From NCBI RefSeq assembly GCF_004359215.1, contig NC_090614.1, forward strand, positions 3,785,094 to 3,835,294: a DNA stretch of 50,201 bases, written 5' to 3'. This stretch comes from Bremia lactucae. Its lineage: Eukaryota; Oomycota; Peronosporomycetes; Peronosporales; Peronosporaceae. The notes under the pieces are model-generated. The model made no database searches and was not told the DNA's origin. It saw nothing but the letters and a program-made list of their open reading frames with translations. The position numbers and the translations under genes were made by a program. Positions 19,343-31,200 of the stretch are shown piece by piece. Within the stretch, counting starts at the first letter, position 1. Every line of letters begins with the position of its first letter.

Positions 19343-22300
19343 GCTTTTAAGCCCAAATACGGTGGGAGCGAACGATGTTCTCAACGAAGACAACTACTTC
19401 GTATGGGAGTTTAACGCGCTAATGAAGCTTGCCAAGAAGGGGCTGTTGGAGCACACCGACGCGACGAAGGCACCGTGTGAAGATGACGCTAGCGTCTTTA
19501 TGGAAAGTCAACGATATGAAGGCCTTCGCAAACTTGTGTACGATAATCAATCAAAGTCTTAAGTCCATGGTTCGAAATGCAAAAGCGTGAGGAAATTTGA
19601 AGAGCTTCTTTCTTCGCAGAAGCATTAATAATCGGGGGCAGATGCGTCGACAATTGCACGAGTTCAAGATGCAGAAAGAGGAAGTGTAATGGATCACTAA
19701 ATCATGTTTGATGAGCTGTGTATGTCAATGCAAGCCATCGGTGACGAGGTCGCGCACAATGAGCGGCTCGTGATTCTGATTTGAAGCTTGTCTGATGAAT
19801 ACGATCAGATCGTCAAGAATATCGAGAACACGAGGGACATTGATTTGTTTAAAGCCAAGGAGATACTTCGTCGTGGATTTGAGGGTATTGCTCGAAAGGA
19901 GAAGAGCGAAATTGCGTTTAAGGCTACAAGAAGCTTCAAAAGCAAGAGCTTTCGGTCGAAGGATACAAGAAACAAGTTTACTGGTTAGTGTTTTATATGC
20001 GGCAGAAATAGACACAAGAAGCAAGATTGCTGGAAGAATCCAGATAACAAGAAGAAAAGCTCTGAGCAAGCGTTCATTGTGGATGAACATAGCTCTGAAG
20101 GTTGGCTACTCGACAGTGGTGCGAGAAGTCATATGTGCTCATACTAAGATGAGTTTGTGGAAATCAGATCGCTTAACAGGTCCTGTTAAAATTTCGATTG
20201 CGAATGGAGAATCAGTTTTGGCTGCTGGAGTTGGGACAATGCATGTCATGCTGAAGAACAAGAGACCAATACGTATTGAAGACGTGTTGTACGTATCAGA
20301 GCTGGATCGTCGTCTCTTATCAGCTCCTGCATTGTCTGCAAAAGGGTTACATGTCATTTTTCAGAGCAAAATGTGCGAGATCAGGAATGGTCAAGATGTG
20401 GTGACTCAAGTGATTCAAAAGGGTAAAAAAAACTGTTGGAGTGTGATACATTGTAATCTGCAATTACGAGTGAAGAGGTTGGCGATGAAGCCAGACCTAT
20501 GAGTCCAAGTGTATGACACACAAGACAAGGACACTTGCCATTTAAGGCAATGAAAAACCTCGACAAGTGTGTTGGAGAATTTAAAAGGCAAGATTCGCCT
20601 AATATTGATGTTGATTAAGACGAAATATGTGAAGGGTGTGTGACAGGCAAGTCGTCAGTCAAGCCGTTTCCGAGGTCTAAGTACGGTGAAGTTAAGACTA
20701 CTTCACTGCTCCAAGATATTCATAGCGACGTGATGGGACCAATGGAGAACAAGTTGCAAAGAGAAGCAAGATTCGTGGTGACATTTTTGGATGATTATTC
20801 ACGCTATGTAGTCGAATACTATATTGCACACAAGTCAAATGTGGTGGATAAATTCATCGAGTACAAGTCGATGGTGGAAAACCAGTCAAGTACCAAGATC
20901 GAGTGTATTCGCATTGACAATGGCGGCGAGTACGTTAACAAAAGATTTGAAGAAGCATGTCGGAAGACTGGAATATAGCACCAAGCTTCAGTACCATATG
21001 CGCCACAGCAAAATGAAATGGCTGAAAGACTAATCGAACACTGACAGAACTAGCAAGATCGTTGCTAAATTACTGGCAAGTGGAGAAGAAATGGTGGGCT
21101 GAAGCGATGAATACTGCAGTATACGTGACTAATCGAGTTACTTTACCTCTCAGCCAACCAAGACTCCATTTGAAGTGTGTTTTGGAACCAAGTCAGATCT
21201 GTCGCACATGCGAGTGTTGGGCGCAAAAGATTACGCACACATTGCAAAACCAAAACTTCTAAGTTGGACAAGAATGCATTTCGATGCATGTTTTTGGTTT
21301 ACTCACACGATATGAAGGGATATCGTGTCTGCAGGTTACGCGATCAGTGACTTTACAAGATTTACCAAGGTCCAACAAGTATGTGCAAAAGATTGGAGAT
21401 ATACAGGTTACTACACGTGTGGATCATGTCAATGATGGCGACGCAGATCTTATACAATCACCAATTATTACTACTCAACGTGACGTAGAGCCGATTGTTG
21501 TGGAACCAGACTGGCAACGATCAAGTCATTTCACCTCCAAGTGAATTTGAGTCTATAACTCCACGCTAGGTTTTTGAGCATGTGTCGGATCCTGCTTTCG
21601 ATATCGCTGTTGTTTACATGAAGCCAACTGATTTGGATGTGGATACGACTGGAGACTTTGTGCCCAGGGGGGACTTAAATTATCACACTTATTTCTCTAT
21701 GGTGCAATCATCTCAATTTAGTGGTCAAAATGCCCCGCTCCCGTTACCATCATCCAACTATGAAGATCAAGCTTTGGTTCCAGTCAAGACGTCAACTATA
21801 CATGCTACATCGTGCAGTAAGGCGCGAGAGGCTCGGGCCTCAAAAAGATATCGAATTGAGTATGAGCAAGCAAATGCAGCACTCGAAACTCCATCTACAT
21901 ACCATGATGCAATGGCGTCTCCTCAATCCAAGATGTGGAGTGATGCGATCAAAGTCGAATTAAAGGCACTAAATAGCAAAAACACATGGACTGCGGTGAA
22001 GAATTCTCCAAACAAAAAGATGATTGGAACCAAGTGGTTTCTGCAATAAAGAGAAACGAACATGGTGATATTGAGCGGTACAAGCTCGACTTGTGGCGTT
22101 GAATTATCGTCACACCTATGAAGTTGACTACCACGTAACATATTCGCCGGTTCCGAACATGAATTCTATTGCGTATTCCAGGCTATGTGTTGTCATCATG
22201 AAATGACAATTCACCAGTATGATGTTGATACTGCGTTCATAAATGGCATTTTGAACAAAGATGTATACATTTCTACGCCTCAGGGTGTCGACATGGACCC

Positions 22301-23432
22301 AGGTCAAGTTTTGATGCTCAACAGATGTTTGTATGGATAAAAACAGGCTGCTGCAACATTGTTCAAGACAATTTCGGAGGTGTTTTGCGACATGGATTTT
22401 GTGCCATGTATTTCTGACCCGTGCGTTCTTTGTCCGTCACGATGGAAACCTTTCGTGGATTTTTGTGATACTGTATGTCGATGATATGCTAATTAGAAGC
22501 ACTTATGCTGATTTAATTGACAAAGTTGCAGATGAAGTTGCAAGTCATTTTAAGTTAAAGACGCTAGGCAATGTGAGATTTATTCTCGGCATTGAGGTGG
22601 ACTATGCACAGCATACAAGGAAGCTCAAGATTAGCCAAAATGCGTGCATTGACAGAATGGTCGTAAATTTCAATCAAATCGGGGCGAAAGTTTTTCACAA
22701 ACCAAGTGTGGAAGGTCAAGTCATGCTTAAGTGCGAGAAGAAGGACCGGAAAATGGAGAATCGACCGTATCGGTCTCTGGTAGGATTACTCCTAAATGTT
22801 GCGACAGGTACAAGACCCGATATTGCATTTGCAGTAGGTCAACTGAGTCGACATTTGGAAAAACCGAGTGAAGAACACTGGAATGCTGCCATTCGTGTGC
22901 TACGCTAACTATACTCGACTGCAACAAACGGAATTTGTCATCGAAGCAAGCCTGGTGACCTGAAGCTGAGTGGATTTGGCGATGCAGATTGGGGAAGTGA
23001 CAAAGATAGTCGACGTTCGACATCTGGAGTCATGGTGATGGTCAATGACTCTCCAGTAATATCAAGTCGAAGCTCTAGAACAGTGTATCACTAAGTACTG
23101 CTGAAGCTGAAAATGTGGCACTTTCGTTGCGCACTCAAGAAATTTTGTTGTCAAAGAATTTATTGATGGAGATGGAAGTCAAGATTGAAGCTCCATTGGT
23201 TGTGTATGAAGACAACCAAAGTGCGATTGCTATTGCGAAGAACGAAGGCTACCAAAGTCGAGCGAACCACATTGATATTCGCTATCGCTTTGTTTGCGAC
23301 CAAGTCAAGGCCAAGGTCATTCAGCTGGAGTATATTGAAACCAAGTCACAGCTCGCCAATTTTCTAACTAAGGCAATTTCGACCAACAAGTTCCAATATC
23401 TCGTGACAAAGACAAAAATTGGAGACTTCTAG
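19343..23432 (+). pseudogene. Copia gag-pol polyprotein, many stops
   Basis: Gag opens near 19362 (LNEDNYFVWEFNALMKLAKK) and ends with a CCHC knuckle near 19990-20035 (CFICGRNRHKKQDC). Protease has WLLDSGARSHMC (about 20105-20140). Integrase (20640-21030) has GKSSVKPFPRS, the first Asp in HSDVMGP, DNGGEY and the Glu in PQQNEMAER. RT (21900-22910) has WSDAIKVELKALNSKNTW, YDVDTAFINGILNKDVYIS, the YVDDM catalytic loop near 22468-22483, and RSLVGLLLNVATGTRPDIAF. RNase H (23090-23432) has YEDNQSAIAIAKN and ANHIDIRYRFVCD, ending with TAG at 23430. Stops and frameshifts occur in every domain. Confidence 0.88.
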
Positions 23433-23434
23433 TC

Positions 23435-23443
23435 GAGGAGGAA
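23435..23443 (+). other. Copia polypurine tract
   Basis: GAGGAGGAA sits directly before the right LTR, three bases after the RNase H stop. Confidence 0.65.
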
Positions 23444-23689
23444 TGTTAATGTTTGGCATTTGGTGTACACTCAAACGTCATGATAACGTTTGATTGTATT
23501 CGTTTTGCAATGGACACAGAAAGTGATACTACAGCGACAGGTTATTTGAAGAAATAAACGACTCATGTGAGACCTTTGTAGTGCTTCTACAAAGAAGTAG
23601 CTGATTGCATGTGTAAGTTTTTTAAAGACTAATATAATTTCCAATTTTTCCTGACTACAAGTTGTCTCCTCTGATATAATATCTCAACA
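23444..23689 (+). repeat. Copia 3' LTR
   Basis: This 246-base repeat starts TGTTAATG and ends CTCAACA. It is nearly colinear with 19144-19342 apart from the deletion in the latter. Confidence 0.9.
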
Positions 23690-23694
23690 TGCTC

Positions 23695-25244
23695 GACATA
23701 ATCTGGGACGTGTACTGGCCTGTTTATACTCCTCACGGGATTGATGGTCCCGCTCCGTCGCAGATTGAAGAGCGGAAAAAGTTTAAGTGCATATTGCATA
23801 TATTTAAGTCTTGCGCACTAATATCTTCCTTTAATTCTGTAATCTTAATACACGAATAGATATAGGGACATATTCCTCACCGCTTATTTGCGCGTCTAGC
23901 AGCGATTGTTGGATTGATATAACGTCACTAATAACCAATTAGCAGAAGTGTCGCGTTACGGCTACAATACTGCTATGTTTCGTACTGTTAACTTTATTAT
24001 TTATAATGGCATTATTTTCTTCTATACCTCTTATAATTAATATTTATATGTTACGGATTCTCGGTTACGTAGTCCCGGTTCAACCAGCTTTTCAATTTCG
24101 AGATATTTTAGGGAGTTGCTATCCGGACCCCCCCCCCTCCAGATATATTCCATATATCGTATGAGACCCGATTTAAGCCACCCCCGCTGATTACGTACCT
24201 CTTTTTTTGGTAATTATGCATTTCCGCAAAAATTAATAGAAATAAAAAACAGTCCTCCCTCTGATTACTATTCTCCCAAAAAGCTTTAACCTCCATTAAC
24301 TGATAGGGTTGACGTCCACCGTGGCAGCTAATTTATGTTTATCTTGATCCGATAGCTAATAACAAATGACAACTTATAGGAAAGAGGCTACAAGTTATCA
24401 TAGGGAGAATTGTAATATAAATCGATCGTTAGCTTTCCCTCCTAAGTAAACAAGCATGCGCAAGAGCGCACCTCGGACCATTGTCGCCTCCACTTCTCTC
24501 TCGGGCTCCATTTGCTGCCTTTCTTATCGCTCTTTTTAATGACTGGCCAATCAAGTGCGGGCTGTCTTGGCCTTTTCTCACCTGTCAAAAACAGTACATT
24601 TTACATCGCCGATCGAAAAAACCTACTCACACCCATTACATTACTCATGTAGAAAATTATGGTGTGGGGCTTGAGCGATTCCGTCGAGTAATTAAGGATA
24701 TGTGATCTACCAACAGCTAAAAGGCGACCTAAATACGTTTCTTAAGGAATAACTATTGATTTTTGCGATGCATCATACAAAGAACATATCTTATGTGTCG
24801 TGGTAAAATATCGGGAAGACATGTGAGGGGGGGGGGTACATTGGACTGTCTCAGCATGACGAAGCGGGATTTATTGGTTACATATCGAGCCACACAATCT
24901 ACAAATTAATCTGTGCTGCGCGCTTTTTCCGTGCTTGTAGTGGTGGTCCATTTATAAGACTTTTACTTGTAACTTAACCAAATAAACCGATCGCATAAAT
25001 ATAAAGGGTTCTTCCACAAAACAAGAGTACACCATCCACGAAGCGAGTTCTATAACCTTAACACACTAAAAAAACTGACTTGTTACATCAGCTTTGAAAG
25101 AGCTCGAATCAGAAAATCATAAAAAACCAAAAAAAGACACAATCGAGGGGTTATTGGTAATCCCTTTTTCCATTAAAAATAATTATTGCCTCGAATCCAG
25201 CTTCGTTGAGTCAATTGCAGCTCTATCTTCCCGACGCCACGGCT
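23695..25244. other. AT-rich spacer
   Basis: No credible gene. It holds a run of ten C (24128-24137) and a run of ten G (24827-24836). The last few hundred bases probably include the 3' untranslated region of the minus-strand gene that ends at 25245. Confidence 0.5.
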
Positions 25245-26585
25245 TTAAATCATGTGCTCCACGGCATCAAATTGTACGCGACTGCCACCATTGCTCTCAA
25301 CTTCCGACCAATCCCCGTCATAAATGTCCGCCGACGACGTGCTTGATTCAAACGAGAACTTGGGGTACTGCGAATCCTCAACATGCATCTCCGTGCTGCG
25401 CGTTTCAACGTCGAGCATTGTCATGGGGTCTACAATATCATACGTACTACTGGCCATTGATACGCCCAACAGATGCGGTTTTCGCGCACTCGACGCATGT
25501 TGTCGAGTCGTCTTGAATGCTTGTTTCGTCCCGTGCCGGTACGGTGCTTTATAGCCTTCTTCTTGGCCTTCATCAATCGCTTGTGGCAAGAGCTGACTCA
25601 CTGTCAAGGGTTGAACAGGGTCCAATTCCGATCCACGCATGGACGTGGACGACCCCGTGACATCTACGAAATGATTGTTTGTTTTCGTCAACGCCATTGT
25701 GCTTTGATTCGAGCGATTCGTGGGGTTTTGAATAAACGTCGCCGTTGGAATGTCCACGTCGGGACCGGTACTAACACTATAGTCGACGTAATACTGCGAA
25801 CTCGTAAGGTAGTGTGAAGTCCCGCCATAATTCGAAAAATCCGCCGTTGGACGCAACGACGAGGCCGAGTGGTCTAAATCTCCAGAAGCCGTGCTTCCTT
25901 GCGAGTCCGCGAGGATTGAAATGTCTTGACTCTTGTCTTCCGCTCGGTAATTATACGTCGAATACAGGTTGTCACCACCGGATTCATTCGAGTCCAAGGT
26001 GCGGTCGGACCACGCGCTATTATTGTGACCCGATGCCACGGTGCCATCCCGGGAAGCAGCGAGTTTCGAGACGTTTTTTTTCGTGCGTCGAAAGACGAAA
26101 ATAACGACCACGAGGACGAGGAAAGCCGCGCCAATGACGAGGATGGCATTGATGGCAGTGAAGGAGTCGGATGCCGAGGCTTTGGTCGTGGCGGTAGTGG
26201 GACTATTGATACTGGTTCGAGACGTTGGATCAATGGGATTCGAGTTGGTAGGAATACGAGGGGATTCGAAGGAAGGTGTGGTGGTGTTTACGAGTGGATT
26301 GGTCGATATCTCGGCGGTCGTCGAAGGGTTGGAAGGCGTTATTGATCGGGCTTCGTCGTTTGGATTGTCCGTGTTTGAAAGCGTGGTATTTAATGGCGTG
26401 GAGTTTAATTTATCACACTCGGCATACGTGGACGGGTAGGGGCATTTCTGGGTCGGATTACGACTATAGCACGAGTACTCGCCTCCTGTGAGGACATAGA
26501 GACACGGCGGACAGGATTCGGCGAGGACATTGCATAGCGTCGCGCCTTCGGCTAAACACATGGTCACGCCGGAGCAGCTCGACAT
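25245..26585 (-). CDS. Single-pass membrane protein with Cys-rich N-terminus
   Basis: An intact 446-residue frame without introns. Residues 1-60 hold eight cysteines (4, 10, 18, 25, 28, 39, 48, 57), suggesting four disulfides in an outer domain. Residues 60-143 form a Thr/Ser/Pro/Asn-rich stalk with possible N-glycosylation sites at Asn61, Asn66 and Asn100. A transmembrane helix (about 145-165, AINAILVIGAAFLVLVVVIF) is followed by the stop-transfer run RRTKK. The 280-residue tail is Ser/Tyr/Asp-rich and looks disordered. This reads as a type I or III surface receptor-like or adhesion-like protein. The first ATG in frame is 26585. No classical signal peptide follows it, and the open frame upstream (to a stop near 26750) has no ATG, so the helix acts as signal anchor or a 5' exon is missed. 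I recognise no named family. A likely initiator lies 92 bases upstream. Confidence 0.8.
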   Translation of the reverse strand: MSSCSGVTMCLAEGATLCNVLAESCPPCLYVLTGGEYSCYSRNPTQKCPYPSTYAECDKLNSTPLNTTLSNTDNPNDEARSITPSNPSTTAEISTNPLVNTTTPSFESPRIPTNSNPIDPTSRTSINSPTTATTKASASDSFTAINAILVIGAAFLVLVVVIFVFRRTKKNVSKLAASRDGTVASGHNNSAWSDRTLDSNESGGDNLYSTYNYRAEDKSQDISILADSQGSTASGDLDHSASSLRPTADFSNYGGTSHYLTSSQYYVDYSVSTGPDVDIPTATFIQNPTNRSNQSTMALTKTNNHFVDVTGSSTSMRGSELDPVQPLTVSQLLPQAIDEGQEEGYKAPYRHGTKQAFKTTRQHASSARKPHLLGVSMASSTYDIVDPMTMLDVETRSTEMHVEDSQYPKFSFESSTSSADIYDGDWSEVESNGGSRVQFDAVEHMI

Positions 26586-26591
26586 GGTTCC

Positions 26592-26609
26592 GAGAGAGAG
26601 AGAGAGAGA
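26592..26609. repeat. GA dinucleotide microsatellite, nine units
   Basis: It lies six bases upstream of the start codon of the membrane-protein gene, in its 5' untranslated region (TC repeat on the coding strand). Confidence 0.95.
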
Positions 26610-26676
26610 ACGACCCGGGCGACTCGAGAGAGAGGATTCTCGAGTACAAGGACGCGCGAGGTTGAGGGGAACGGCC

Positions 26677-26684
26677 GAATGAGC
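26677..26684 (-). promoter_or_regulatory. Oomycete-type initiator motif
   Basis: On minus this reads GCTCATTC, matching the start of the oomycete core promoter (GCTCATTYY). It is 92 bases before the ATG at 26585, a usual distance, and no such site was evident elsewhere upstream. The downstream half of the composite promoter is not clearly present. Confidence 0.5.
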
Positions 26685-26759
26685 ACACGCGGGGTTATGA
26701 ATCTTTACGTCTTGGTCGACTAAGTCGCTGCAGTCGTCTATTGGCGCTCTCTAGACGCG

Positions 26760-27855
26760 CCCCATCACGCGATCGACAAGCTGTTTCTGTAAGATCAGGT
26801 CATTCTTTAATGTCGCGAAGATAAAAGCGAGATTGTCATTTTCTGGCTACAAAAACTCCTCAAGTCGACGTAAATTCTTTGGTAGTTGTATCAAGCTTTT
26901 TTTTTTCTGGTGTTGTTACTTCCTAATGTTACTTCTCATAAACAACATGTCATGTGTATCTCGATTTACGCGTGTGTCCTTTCGTTGCCACATGGGGGGT
27001 TGTGCGTAACGTTTGAAGCCGTGATCAATTTGCTGACACTACTAGATAACATATCGTGCAATGGCTTGGTGCGTGGATATACAGATTTCGTATCGTGGAT
27101 GGTGTTTTTGTGGGCGATTTTGCCTCATTGAAGGGCAACATAATGAAGTGGGATAAGCACAAGCCACATTGAAATGGCTCTCGTGCGTCATTCATTTCGA
27201 TTTAAGCATATAGGAGCTGTAGGGCCCGTTTAGACAAAGAAAACGTATTCGAATGTGCAGCGAAAGTTTGTAAATTGAAATTCATGTTGAGGCATTGTAG
27301 GTCACAGCTAGAATCACGGGGTGGCTCGCCTTCTTCATATCTGAGCTATGACCATCCATTAAAGAATTGAGTTATGTCAACTGGAAGTCGACAGCGCTTG
27401 CATACGCAGCCAGGTTGTTACTTGGGTTTGCAGGCTGCTAATTCGTTAAGTTACAGTCAAAAGTATCTGCAACTGGACTTGCCACAGTTACTAGACGAAT
27501 ACACGTCGGATATCACATACGACGATAATCCTTCCGCCATATCATTTACAAGAAAGCTAACACAATGCTGCATTTCTAAGGGCATTTCTTACAGAGCAAG
27601 CGATATCAAGGATTTATGCTAAAAGCCGCAAAAAACTTACCGCTACGCATTGCGTGCATTTGTAGATTTAACGTCTTCAGTACGAGAATAGTGGCCTCAC
27701 GAACCATACGACTCTGTCGTTCATTCCTGCACATTTGGTTCAAATCTAAACTAGTCGGACAGGCCTCCAAGTATGCCGCATGGGATCACTTGGTACCAGA
27801 CGTTTTTAAGATTCTTAGAAAGAGATTAAATGGACTCATGTTACTTAAGAATTGT
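26760..27855. other. Spacer with two short plus frames of unknown nature
   Basis: Frames at 27374-27622 and 27616-27879 (plus) overlap slightly and might be parts of one decayed gene, but neither has a motif I recognise and the second runs into the solo LTR. The rest is AT-rich with nothing evident. Confidence 0.35.
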
Positions 27856-28349
27856 TGTGACGGGACGTCCGCAACATAAATATTTTTTTATAAGAGGAAT
27901 AGTCAAGTTATTTTCTATGAGAGGAAAGAAGTAAAGAGAAACAAAATTATTTTCTACAGTAATTCTGACTTGATAGTTCCAAAATTAATAAACTTGGTTA
28001 TATTGACGCAATAAGACATCATTTCTAATGATTGGTTATTTATGTTTAAACAACCCCGCCAATCGTCAGAAGACACGATTGTGCGGTGCGCAAGTAGGCG
28101 CCATACATAATTAATTATTAATATACTAAAGTCAGTCTTAGATAGAAGATCGTTTCGTGGGAACATAATTTATTAATATAGTCGTACTTTTTCTTTATTT
28201 TAAAGCCTTAGAGATTACCTTTAGTAGTTAAGACTTCTTAGATACTTAAAACCTTCCTCTTAACGACGTGTACGTGAAGTAGTCAAGGCAGCCCACCTCA
28301 CTGTAATAAGAGTAGGTTGACTAGTACTATTACCAGTTGCCGCGTTACA
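27856..28349 (+). repeat. Solo LTR, family I-like subtype E
   Basis: It starts TGTGACGGG and ends GCGTTACA. It shares the blocks CAATAAGACAT, CACGATTGTGCGGTGCGCA, TAGATAGAAGATCGTT and GTGTACGTGAAGT, in order, with the LTR at 37887-38398. No coding region adjoins it in the same orientation. Confidence 0.75.
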
Positions 28350-28403
28350 TTAGAGCTATCATTACGTTCAGATTTGCCGTTTAGAATCGGCCCTGACTCC
28401 AGC

Positions 28404-28778
28404 TGTAACGGGCTACGGTTGCCCTTAAGTTACACAGTCCCCCTTAAGTACACTTTGTGTACTTAGAAAGATTGTCAACTACTTAAATGAAGCAATTAGA
28501 CCCACCACTTGGGTGTGGTTCATATCGTGACCCACCCTTGTGTATGTGGTGCACATAGGTGCATTCACATTAGGAGGGATGACGGCTAGCGTCATCCGTT
28601 ACGCGAGGTATCTAGAAAGATACGCTCGCAATACATATTAAATGTTATCTACAGAGATGACATTTTGATTGGTAAAAATAGTATTTATATTTAATACGAT
28701 TAAATATAAATCAGTCTGAGAACTACTTCCTACTTGATAAGTGCGCACGAGGAGCCAAATCACCGCTCCCGTGACGAC
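28404..28778 (+). repeat. Family II LTR, 5' three quarters, plus sense
   Basis: It starts TGTAACGGGCTACGG and matches the reverse complement of 8693-8330 (for example GGTGCATTCACATTAG, TTACGCGAGGTATCTAGAAA). It breaks off after CCGCTCCCGTGACGAC. The GGATGACG/CGTCATCC stem is kept. Its orientation is opposite to that of the family II pol that follows, so it is not that element's own 3' LTR in normal order. Confidence 0.78.
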
Positions 28779-28799
28779 ATGTATTCCTTGCCGTGACTC

Positions 28800-29850
28800 C
28801 ATACTGACCACTCCTTAATCGACAGGGTCACTAGGGCAAGTTTCGATCGTTGACATGATATCCTTACGGGGTATCGTCATTTCGAAGGAACTTTTTTCTC
28901 TTTTGCACCTAGCGTAGAGAATTGCACTTCCTTGCTCAGATTCAAGCTTCGCACAAACGAGACTGGTGTTCGATGATGGCACAGTCAGTCTATATAAACG
29001 ATGTCTTTCCCAAACTGGGGTGGACACTTATTTAATGCAAACTCCACGGAGGGCGATTGTTTTCTCCATTCCTTGGGAGTCTCTACCGTGCGCAATACAG
29101 CGGCCACGAACCGATTGGCACGTTCCGTTTGGACATCGGTCTAAGAATGATCGGCTGTAGACATGTGGAGCTTGCTACCTAGAAGCTCAATCACATGACG
29201 CCAAAACCCAACGTAAGACGTGGATACGGGTCCCGATACTGAAGACTCGGGCATCCATGTTGTCGGTTTACATGATCCAGGAAAAACCGAGCCTCCTGTT
29301 TGCATGTGATCGTAGTGATACATGGTGCTAATGTATCATTCTGCTCAGTCTGTCTACTAAGACGGAGAGCCCCGTCCAACCCTTTCGGTTGGGCACCATG
29401 CAAAACATGAAGTCCAGACTGACCGACTTCCCACAATTCTTTGACATCAGTAGCGGCTTCAATGGCGCACCGCTAGACGGTGCAGGCTCAATGCGCTGAC
29501 ACTGTTTGCAGGAGCAATTATAGTTGACCACCTATCAATATAGGTGTGGCCACTAAAATTTCTCTGACACTCGTAAGGATGTCTTCTTACGGCCCAGATG
29601 CCCACTCGTTGGTGAAACATTGAGCTCGATGAGAATCTTCAGCTTGTGATCTGTGTTATGAAGGACACAGATTCTTAAGGTAACACAAGGTGAAAGCTGA
29701 TGTCAAACAGGCCATCGCTGTAGCTAAACCGACTAATATATCCTTCAGGGGGGACGGAAGGGAGACATTTCGTCCACCGAAGCGAGCCGACAGCAGGCGC
29801 CAAAGTTCGTCCTAATTGTATCTCACTTTTATTAGTATTACTTTTTGGGC
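28800..29850 (-). pseudogene. Family II integrase, broken
   Basis: On minus, 29531-29328 gives CKQCQRIEPAPSSGAPL (second half of the zinc site) and VSLDFMFCMVPNRKGW with the first catalytic Asp. Then come FLDHVNRQHGCPS-like residues, GSKLHMSTADHS at 29160-29141 and VQTERANR. Stops are frequent. This copy fills in what the N gap hides in the first family II element. Confidence 0.75.
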
Positions 29851-29853
29851 AGC

Positions 29854-31200
29854 CTAAAAGCTTGTCACGTGGTGAACCTTCACGGCTGCTAACGCTAACA
29901 ACTCAACTTGTGCCTTAAATCGAGACACACTTTCATGGTGTCTTGCCTCGAACTCGAGTCTGCGCGATACCGCGTCAGCAAAAACATTCGACTTACCTGG
30001 CTTGTATAAGAATTTTGAAATTAAATCCAGGGTAGAATGAAAGCCATCTGTCATCCTAGGCGAGAGGTGCGGTGAGTTTATTGCGGTCCGCAGTGATGCG
30101 TGATCCGTATAAACCACAATTGGTTCGGTGCCCAGTAGGTGCACACGAAATTTGACAAGAGCATACTTAATTGAAAGAAGCTCTTCGTCATGCACGGGGT
30201 AATTCAAGTCTCGCGGCTTTTAAAAAGCCGGGATTGATAAGAGATGACACGTTTAACGCCGTCGTCATTCTTCTGCATGAGCGCGCTGCCGATTTCAAAA
30301 TTATTTGCGTCGCAGACGACGCGTAAGGGCTTATCCGCGTCTGGCAAAGACCGGTGCCTCCACAAGAGACTGCTTCACTGATGTGAACGCATCTTCTTGT
30401 TCTTCTAACCAAACCCATCCTATGTCATTTTTAAGGAGATCAGATAATGGTTTAGTTAGCTCAGCATAATACTTGCTATACCTATGCAAGTAATTAGCGA
30501 GCCCTAGGAATTGGCGCAAATCCTTCAAATGCCATGGGATTGGTCATTCCTTGACAGATTTTACCTAGTCTGGGTCTGCTCGTACACCGTGTGTACCTAC
30601 GATGCAGCCCAGCACAGGTATCTTGGGATGACGCAGTTTTGCAACTTGATGTTCACTTAGGCTTCACGCAGAGTCTTTAACACAGCTTCCAAATGAAGCT
30701 TGTGCGACTCTATTTTGCTCAGCCACTATGAGCGAATACATCGTCAAAGTAATGAGCTGCGTAAACACGGTGCTAACGCATCACGTGAGCAACCACTCGG
30801 GTGAATGTCGCTGGAACATCTTTCAAACCTTGGGACATCACAAGCCACTCCCAAAGCATACTGCTTGGGGGGCTTACAGCTGTTTAGGCCACATCGGACT
30901 CTTTAACGAGGACCTCATAGTAGCAATCCTTTAAATCTAACGCGAAAAAGATAGTTGACTTGCCCATAGAGTTCAACAGACATCTTTTCGCGGGATTGGC
31001 ATTTGCGCCGGTATGGTCGCCGTGTTCAGCTTATTGTAAGCGTGAATCCCGCGCCATCCACCTGTGGCATTACGCACACAAAAAGTCGGGCTGCAGTGAG
31101 GCGATTTGCTCTTACGCACATGTGCTACCTTGGCTCGCTTGTCGAAGAACTCATCGATACAATCGACTTGTTCTCTCGGCAACGGCCATCACCTGGTCAC
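29854..31200 (-). pseudogene. Family II RNase H and reverse transcriptase, broken
   Basis: On minus: RT fingers (MPREQVDCIDEFFDKRAKVA, SPHCSPTFCVRNATGGWRG; 31182-30973), the catalytic loop HYFDDVFAHS near 30750-30722, the thumb (LRQFLGLANYLHRYSKYYAE; about 30528), then RNase H (HDEELLSIKYALVKFRVHLL, YTDHASLRTAI; 30207-29854). Frameshifts separate the pieces. Confidence 0.85.

Larger units (their letters stand above)
19144..23689 (+). mobile_element. Ty1/copia LTR retrotransposon, degenerate
   Basis: Left LTR 19144-19342 and right LTR 23444-23689 flank a gag-pol region in the order protease, integrase, RT, RNase H, which defines copia. The flanks are CGCTC (19139-19143) and TGCTC (23690-23694), a probable 5-bp target duplication with one change. 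The left LTR lacks about 50 bases after its first 14. A polypurine tract (GAGGAGGAA, 23435-23443) precedes the right LTR. Numerous stops show it is inactive. It does not share the dense palindromes of the gypsy elements. Confidence 0.9.

Noticed and set aside
24108..24296. Minus frame with a Gly-rich end
   Set aside because: The Gly run comes from a poly-C tract on plus; no other support.
26886..27131. Plus frame with a hydrophobic start like a signal peptide
   Set aside because: It needs a non-ATG start, is short, and has no effector motif or homology I recognise.
27374..27879. Two adjoining plus frames as a decayed transposase
   Set aside because: No catalytic motif, terminal repeats or recognisable family; left unassigned.
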